From CBDUBU01 sp965365465 (GTDB taxonomy: Bacteria > Bacteroidota > Rhodothermia > Rhodothermales > DASSAV01), in assembly GCA_965365465.1 (NCBI GenBank), contig CBDUBU010000138.1:1-10418 (forward strand): 10,418 nt of DNA, in the 5' to 3' direction. Both the position numbers and the translations under genes were made by a program. The notes under the pieces were generated by a model. The model did not search any database. It had not been told where the DNA came from and saw nothing but the letters and a program-made list of their open reading frames with translations. Shown here in pieces: positions 5,970-10,418 of the stretch. The stretch's first letter is position 1. Each line of letters starts with the position of its first letter.

Positions 5970-7454
5970 ATGCTCTCTTCCGCACTGGCGTCTTCCGCGC
6001 TTCCTGCTCCCATTCAGCATTTGCTGTTCTCCAAATATACCCTGTCTGACGCCTACGATGAGATGTTCGCGTCGGACAGGATGCCGCGTGCGCATTACGA
6101 GAGCCTGCACCGGCGTTTGCAGGACCTTTCGGCAGACGAACTCATGCTCCGCCAGAGCGCGGCAGACCAGGCTTTTCTCCATCAGGGCATCACCTTTACC
6201 GTCTACGGGCATGGAGAAGGGACGGAGAAGATATTCCCTTATGACATCCTGCCCCGTATCATCAGCGCTGAGGAGTGGGACCGGATCGAACGCGGGCTCA
6301 CACAGCGCATCACCGCCCTGAACCTGTTCCTGAAGGATATCTACGGCGCCGGTAAAATCCTCTCCGATCAGGTCGTTCCGCGCCGGCTGGTATTTAGCTG
6401 CAGGCACTATCGCCGCGAGATGCAGGGGGTTCATGTCCCCGACGACCGATACGTATCGATTGCCGGAATCGACCTGGTGCGCCTGCCTGATGGGGAATTT
6501 GCCGTGCTGGAAGATAACCTGCGCGTGCCGAGCGGCGTCTCGTATATGCTCAGCAACCGTCAGGTGATGCGCAATATTTTCCCGAAGCTGTTCCAGCATT
6601 ACCCGATCCGGTCCATTGACCATTACTCGAATATGCTGCTGGCGACGCTTCAGGAACTGGCGCCCCACGCACACCCGGAACCGACGGTCGTGCTGCTGAC
6701 CCCCGGCGTTTATAACTCCGCCTATTTCGAACATGCGTTTCTGGCGCGGCAGATGGGTATCCAGTTGGTCGAGGGACGCGACCTGCTGGTTCATAACAAC
6801 AGGGTCTATATGAGGACCACAGCCGGCCCCCGGCGCGTCGATGTCATCTACCGCCGCATCGACGACGACTATGTAGATCCCATTCCTTTCCATTCCAGTT
6901 CTACCCTGGGCGTTCCCGGCCTCTTCAATGCCTACCGGGCAGGCAATGTCGTGCTGGCCAACGCCATCGGCACCGGCATCGCTGACGACAAGGCGGTGTA
7001 TGCTTACGTGCCTGCCATCATCAGGTACTACCTCGACCAGGATCCCATTCTGCCCAACGTCCCGACCTATCTGCTGGAAAATGAATCTGACAGAAGCTAT
7101 GTGCTGGAGCGCCTGAACGAGCTTGTCGTCAAGGCGGTGGATGAGTCGGGCGGCTACGGGATGCTGATCGGGCCGCACAGTACGCACGCGCAGCGCGAGG
7201 CTTTCCGGCAGCGCATCCTGGCAAACCCGCGCCAGTACATTGCCCAGCCGACCCTTTCGCTTTCCTGTGCGCCGAGCTTCATTGACGGCAAGATCGTCCC
7301 GCGCCATGTGGACCTGCGCCCGTACGTGCTGGCAGGCTCCAGCGTCCGGATTGCGCCGGGCGGCCTGACGCGGGTGGCGCTGCGCAAGGGGTCGCTTGTC
7401 GTGAATTCCTCGCAGGGCGGCGGCAGCAAGGATACCTGGGTGCTGGCCGGCTGA
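5970..7454 (+). CDS. Circularly permuted ATP-grasp protein (amidoligase-like)
   Basis: A 494-residue member of the circularly permuted ATP-grasp type 2 family (DUF404/DUF407). ATP-grasp enzymes join a carboxylate, activated as acyl phosphate, to an amine; this branch is predicted, not shown, to form peptide or amide bonds. All family blocks are present: LSDAYDEMF near the start, EDNLRVPSGVSYML from 181, YRRIDDDYVDP near 292-302, GTGIADDKAVYAYVP and RYYLDQDPIL near 330-360, VVKAVDESGGYGM from 386 (K388), RHVDLRPYV from 445, and a C-terminal NSSQGGGSKDTW. It is therefore complete and probably active. A GTG six bases upstream (5964) is an alternative start; neither has a Shine-Dalgarno site. It heads a row with the alpha-E gene 57 nt downstream and the transglutaminase gene after that, the usual cassette order. 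Acting on a small peptide or amino acid in the cytoplasm is inference. Confidence 0.93.
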   Translation: MLSSALASSALPAPIQHLLFSKYTLSDAYDEMFASDRMPRAHYESLHRRLQDLSADELMLRQSAADQAFLHQGITFTVYGHGEGTEKIFPYDILPRIISAEEWDRIERGLTQRITALNLFLKDIYGAGKILSDQVVPRRLVFSCRHYRREMQGVHVPDDRYVSIAGIDLVRLPDGEFAVLEDNLRVPSGVSYMLSNRQVMRNIFPKLFQHYPIRSIDHYSNMLLATLQELAPHAHPEPTVVLLTPGVYNSAYFEHAFLARQMGIQLVEGRDLLVHNNRVYMRTTAGPRRVDVIYRRIDDDYVDPIPFHSSSTLGVPGLFNAYRAGNVVLANAIGTGIADDKAVYAYVPAIIRYYLDQDPILPNVPTYLLENESDRSYVLERLNELVVKAVDESGGYGMLIGPHSTHAQREAFRQRILANPRQYIAQPTLSLSCAPSFIDGKIVPRHVDLRPYVLAGSSVRIAPGGLTRVALRKGSLVVNSSQGGGSKDTWVLAG

Positions 7455-7511
7455 ACGCGCCCCATCCGCACAGGATCTCATCACTGTTGTACTTCTTTCC
7501 CCGCTAAACGT

Positions 7512-8462
7512 ATGCTTTCTCGTGTCGCTGACAGTCTTTACTGGATGAGCCGGTATCTGGAACGCGCCGAACACACGGCGCGGCTGCTCGACGTAAACCT
7601 GCACGGGCTGCTCGATCAAAAGTCCGATGTGATCGAACAGCGATGGGGGCGGGTGCGGCGGAGCCTGCACGTGCCTGCACGACCTGTAGAACCGGCAGAC
7701 GCTCAGGCTATTGCCTACGCCCTCGCTTTTGACCAGTCTCTCTCTGGTTCCATCATAAGTTGCATCTCTACGGCCCGCCTCAATGCGCGGGAGGTTCGGG
7801 AGCAGATCAGCACCGAAATGTGGAGCCAGCTTAACCGCCTGTATCTGCACGTGCAGCATACCAACCAGAAAGACTTCTGGGAAGGACAGGCGCATACCCT
7901 TTTTCAGGAGGTCAAGGAGGGCGCCCACCTTTTCCAGGGCATCACCGATACCACCCTGAGCCATGAAGAAGGATGGTTTTTTATTCAGTTGGGCCGATAT
8001 CTCGAAAGGGTCCTCGCCACGGTAACCCTGCTGGATGTGCATCTGAGCGACTATTCATTGGCCGATGAGCAGGATCTGTATGTGGACTGGCTGGGCCTGC
8101 TCAAGTCATGCACTGCCTTCGAAGCCTACTGCCGCGTTCACACAGCGATCATCAGACCTGATAAGGTGGTTGCTTTTCTGCTGCTTCACGCCGATTTCCC
8201 TCACTCCGTCCGCTTCGGCGTCGGCATGGTCAGCAAATCCCTCTCAGCCCTCTCCGAGTCGATTCCCGCCCTCAAGCAAAGCGAGGCGAGCCGGCTCGCC
8301 GGAAAGCTCCTGTCAACGCTTCGCTTCGAGTCCATCGAGGAAATCATGGCGCACGACGTACATGTGCACCTGAGCGCTATCCGGGAGCGGTGTATACAGA
8401 TCCACCAGGCTGTCTATGATTCCTGCATCACCTATCCCATTGATCTGGTTCTGGCTGCCTGA
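7512..8462 (+). CDS. Alpha-E domain-containing protein
   Basis: A 316-residue, almost wholly helical protein of the alpha-E family (DUF403), found nearly always beside circularly permuted ATP-grasp genes. Diagnostic blocks are MLSRVADSLYWMSRYLERAEHT at the N-terminus without its last residues counted as signal, the central ARLNAREVREQIS and MWSQLNRLYLHV, FFIQLGRYLERV near 157-168, LLKSCTAFEAYCR near 196-208 and the C-terminal LLLHADFPHSVRFGV. In the central block many homologues read ARENAR where this one has ARLNAR, so a usually acidic position is Leu. No catalytic site is known; a partner or second ligase-like subunit for the ATP-grasp enzyme has been suggested. There is no signal peptide, so it is cytoplasmic. 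No Shine-Dalgarno site precedes the ATG, but translation may couple to the gene before. Its stop is 2 nt before the next ATG, so the two are surely cotranscribed. Confidence 0.92.
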   Translation: MLSRVADSLYWMSRYLERAEHTARLLDVNLHGLLDQKSDVIEQRWGRVRRSLHVPARPVEPADAQAIAYALAFDQSLSGSIISCISTARLNAREVREQISTEMWSQLNRLYLHVQHTNQKDFWEGQAHTLFQEVKEGAHLFQGITDTTLSHEEGWFFIQLGRYLERVLATVTLLDVHLSDYSLADEQDLYVDWLGLLKSCTAFEAYCRVHTAIIRPDKVVAFLLLHADFPHSVRFGVGMVSKSLSALSESIPALKQSEASRLAGKLLSTLRFESIEEIMAHDVHVHLSAIRERCIQIHQAVYDSCITYPIDLVLAA

Positions 8463-8464
8463 AG

Positions 8465-9424
8465 ATGCAATACACCATCCGGCATATTTCCCGTTTTGAA
8501 TATGATGCTCCCATCCGGGAAAGCATCATGGAAGTCCGTATGTGCCCGCGTACGGAGATTCGGCAGCAATGCTACACCTTTGAGCTAACAGCCACGCCCC
8601 ATGCAAAGATGTTCTCCTACCGGGATTTCATGGGCAACATGATCCATCATTTCGACATTCCGGAGCGACATGACGAGCTGGTGCTGGAATCAAAATCGCT
8701 CGTGGAGGTAAAGCCACTGCCCGATCTCCCCGCAACGCTCGCTCCGGATGCATGGGAAGAACTGGATCATCTGGTATCCCGGAGCGAGCATCTGGAGATG
8801 ACCATGCCCAGCGCCTTCTCGCGTCCTACCGAGGCATTGATGCGCCTCCGCGACGAACTGCGTATGGCGCGACGGGATGACCCGCTGAGCCTGCTGCGTG
8901 AACTCAACGAGCGTCTGTACGACCACTTCGAGTACAACCCCCAGAGCACACACGTCAACTCACCTATTGATGATGCCCTCCGTAGCAGAAGCGGGGTTTG
9001 TCAGGACTTTGCCCACCTCTTTGTCACGCTGGCGCGGCTGCTCCAGATTCCCTGCCGCTACGTGAGCGGGTACCTGTTCCATCGCAAAGAGGAACCGCAG
9101 GAGCACGACCGGTCGGCGGAAGACGGCTCTCATGCCTGGGTGGAAGCGTGGCTGCCGGAATATGACTGGATCGGCTTTGATCCGACGAATAACATTCTGG
9201 CCGGCGAGCGCCATATCCGGGTGGCAGTAGGCCGGGATTATGCCGATGTGCCGCCTACGCGCGGCGTTTACAAGGGCAGCGCACGGAGCACGCTGCGGGT
9301 AGGGGTGCATGTAGCAAAGGCGCGTTTCCCGGTTCAGGAAGACGTGATGCCGCAACTCGCGCTGGTGCTTCAGGATCTGGAAGAGGAAGCGGTTGTCCAC
9401 CGGCAGGAGCAACAACAGCAGTGA
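8465..9424 (+). CDS. Transglutaminase-like cysteine protein with bacterial N-terminal domain
   Basis: A 319-residue transglutaminase-fold protein. Residues 1 to about 80 match the bacterial transglutaminase N-terminal beta domain (YTIRHISRFEYDAPIRES). The papain-like core follows with a full triad: C179 in SGVCQDFAH, H223 in GSHAWVEAW and D239 in GFDPTNN, then the family GRDYADVPP near 257-265. It is probably an active peptidase, transamidase or amidase; in this cassette it is predicted to act on the peptide made by the ATP-grasp enzyme. No signal peptide is seen, so it should work in the cytoplasm. It starts 2 nt after the alpha-E stop, indicating translational coupling. The C-terminus ends RQEQQQQ, a Gln-rich tail unlike the rest. 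Its stop is 10 bp from that of the opposing second transglutaminase gene. Confidence 0.93.
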   Translation: MQYTIRHISRFEYDAPIRESIMEVRMCPRTEIRQQCYTFELTATPHAKMFSYRDFMGNMIHHFDIPERHDELVLESKSLVEVKPLPDLPATLAPDAWEELDHLVSRSEHLEMTMPSAFSRPTEALMRLRDELRMARRDDPLSLLRELNERLYDHFEYNPQSTHVNSPIDDALRSRSGVCQDFAHLFVTLARLLQIPCRYVSGYLFHRKEEPQEHDRSAEDGSHAWVEAWLPEYDWIGFDPTNNILAGERHIRVAVGRDYADVPPTRGVYKGSARSTLRVGVHVAKARFPVQEDVMPQLALVLQDLEEEAVVHRQEQQQQ

Positions 9425-9434
9425 CGGAGCCCGC

Positions 9435-10232
9435 TCAGAGGGCCGCCGTCTCGGTTGCCGCTGCAACCCACACCCGCATTTCACAGAGCTTCGCCGGGCC
9501 GAACTGGGTCGCCAGCGCGACATCCGCCGCGTCGCGGCCGTAGGCTATGGCAATGCGCCCTCCCAACGGAGCCGGCTGCGTGGCATCGAAGGTGTACCAT
9601 CGGCCTGCAACGTAGGCCTCAAACCAGGCGTGCAGATCCATCGGATCGAGCCGGTGCAGGTAGCCCACCACCATACGGGCCGGAATGTTCAGGCTGCGGC
9701 AAAGGGCAATGCCCAGGTGCGCAAAATCGCGGCATACTCCGGCCCGCTGCTGCGCCGTTTCCAGCGCCGCCGTCGAAGCATTGCTCGCGCCGTACCGGTA
9801 TTCGATGTGCTCGTTGATCCAGGCGCGGATGGCTTCTGCCTGATCGTAGCCGGGCGTCTGACCCGAAGTGACCTCTAGCGCCAGATCGCCAAGCAGGTCG
9901 GACTGGCAGTAACGGCTCGGCAGGAGAAACTGGAGCGCGGCGTCGGGCAGTTCCTGAACAGGGGAGAGCGGCGCCCCCGGATGCACATCGATCACGTCGG
10001 AGGTTTCCACCAGCGCCTCGCTGCGGACCAGAAAACGTCCTTCCGGGGCTGCCAGGCGCTGGCACAGGTTGCCGTACGAATCTACGTATTCCACCACCGG
10101 GGTCCAGGGGTCCAGAACGTAGCGCTCTTCCGCCACCCACTGCCCGTAGCCGCTGCGCGGCCGCAACATCAGCACGAGGGGCGTCGGCGCCGGAGCGGCA
10201 AACGTGATCTCACAACCGGCTTCGAGTCGCAT
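9435..10232 (-). CDS. Second transglutaminase-like cysteine protein
   Basis: A 265-residue transglutaminase-family protein with its own N-terminal beta region (MRLEAGCEITF, about 1-80) and a complete core triad: C167 in AGVCRDFAH, H201 in DLHAWFEAY and D216 in YTFDAT, with GRDAADVAL after it. It is shorter than, and clearly different in sequence from, the transglutaminase on the other strand, so this is not a recent duplicate. The ATG at 10232 is chosen because AGGTG lies six bases upstream and because homologous proteins begin at this point; the GTG at 10241 would add three residues. There is no signal peptide. It faces the three-gene cassette tail to tail with no room for a separate terminator, so its expression is independent at the start but may interfere at the end. 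A role in the same peptide pathway is inference from location and family. Confidence 0.92.
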   Translation of the reverse strand: MRLEAGCEITFAAPAPTPLVLMLRPRSGYGQWVAEERYVLDPWTPVVEYVDSYGNLCQRLAAPEGRFLVRSEALVETSDVIDVHPGAPLSPVQELPDAALQFLLPSRYCQSDLLGDLALEVTSGQTPGYDQAEAIRAWINEHIEYRYGASNASTAALETAQQRAGVCRDFAHLGIALCRSLNIPARMVVGYLHRLDPMDLHAWFEAYVAGRWYTFDATQPAPLGGRIAIAYGRDAADVALATQFGPAKLCEMRVWVAAATETAAL

Positions 10233-10238
10233 CTGTTG

Positions 10239-10243
10239 CACCT
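10239..10243 (-). promoter_or_regulatory. Ribosome binding site deciding the start of the second transglutaminase
   Basis: AGGTG on the minus strand, complementary to the 3' end of 16S rRNA, ends six bases before the ATG at 10232. It overlaps the alternative GTG start at 10241, which argues for the ATG. The remaining bases to the window end (10244-10418) show a small hairpin CGGCG-AAG-CGCCG at 10327-10339 and a 35-codon minus-strand reading frame, but no convincing gene. Confidence 0.5.
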
Positions 10244-10418
10244 GATACTTGAACGGAAATGATCTGGTTATTTTGAACGCCAGTGCGTCCTGACAGCTTC
10301 CTCAACCGAAGTGTTTCCCTGATGCCCGGCGAAGCGCCGCCGCCCGACAAGAGTCGCGGCTCAGAACACGAAAGATAGTAATCCTGGCAGTAAGACGGCT
10401 CAGTTCCATCACCCCTCG

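Noticed and set aside
5943..8042. 699-residue open frame on the minus strand
   Set aside because: It lies opposite the ATP-grasp and alpha-E genes, both of which show full family motifs. Its translation is rich in His, Arg, Val and Gln with no recognisable domain, as expected for an antisense shadow in GC-rich DNA.
8960..9523. 187-residue open frame on the minus strand across both transglutaminase ends
   Set aside because: It overlaps the catalytic core of the first transglutaminase on the other strand and the 3' end of the second one; no domain is visible.
5970..10232. Anbu-type proteasome-like peptidase as part of the cassette
   Set aside because: None of the frames in the window shows an N-terminal Thr/Ser hydrolase of the HslV type; if present it must be outside.
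10233..10241. GTG start for the second transglutaminase
   Set aside because: The AGGTG site spaced six bases before the ATG at 10232 overlaps this GTG, and the family N-terminus fits the ATG.
10302..10409. 35-codon minus-strand reading frame with GAGGGG just before its ATG
   Set aside because: The Shine-Dalgarno-like string is only 2 nt from the ATG, the product is short and basic with no family signature, and the frame is also open to the window edge, so it could be a gene end or chance.

Overview
The window reads as chromosome from a GC-rich, aerobic Gram-negative bacterium, most likely of the Bacteroidota/Rhodothermota lineage. The grounds are two secreted Tat-type enzymes of the Gfo/Idh/MocA and xylose-isomerase-like TIM-barrel families beside a sulfatase, mixed use of Shine-Dalgarno sites (several starts have none), and an intergenic TTTG-N22-TATATTTG that matches the Bacteroidota-type promoter (-33 TTTG / -7 TAnnTTTG). 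The lineage is an inference from style, not from a marker gene.

Left part (1-3634): the 3' part of a sulfatase on the + strand converges on a two-gene minus-strand unit, a Tat-exported sugar phosphate isomerase/epimerase-like protein followed by a Tat-exported Gfo/Idh/MocA oxidoreductase. A strong hairpin separates the convergent ends. Together they look like periplasmic processing of (sulfated) sugars. A perfect 12-nt palindrome sits in the leader of the epimerase-like gene.

Middle part (3635-5969): a formate/nitrite-transporter family channel (minus) and a DoxX-family membrane protein (plus) are divergent. Between them is a 14-nt palindrome of the BlaI/CopY operator type. Intergenic stretches here carry stem-loops, a repeated 12-mer (ATATCAACGTTT) and, before the next gene, an AT-rich block with two direct repeats and a promoter-like element.

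Right part (5970-10232): a circularly permuted ATP-grasp protein, an alpha-E domain protein and a transglutaminase-like protein lie in a row on the + strand (57-nt and 2-nt gaps). A second transglutaminase-like gene faces them tail to tail, 10 bp away. This is the ATP-grasp/alpha-E/transglutaminase cassette that comparative genomics has predicted to make or attach a peptide, but whose product is not established. It is the most interesting content of the window. No proteasome-like (Anbu-type) peptidase, a frequent partner, is inside the window. No RNA genes, mobile elements or CRISPR arrays were seen.
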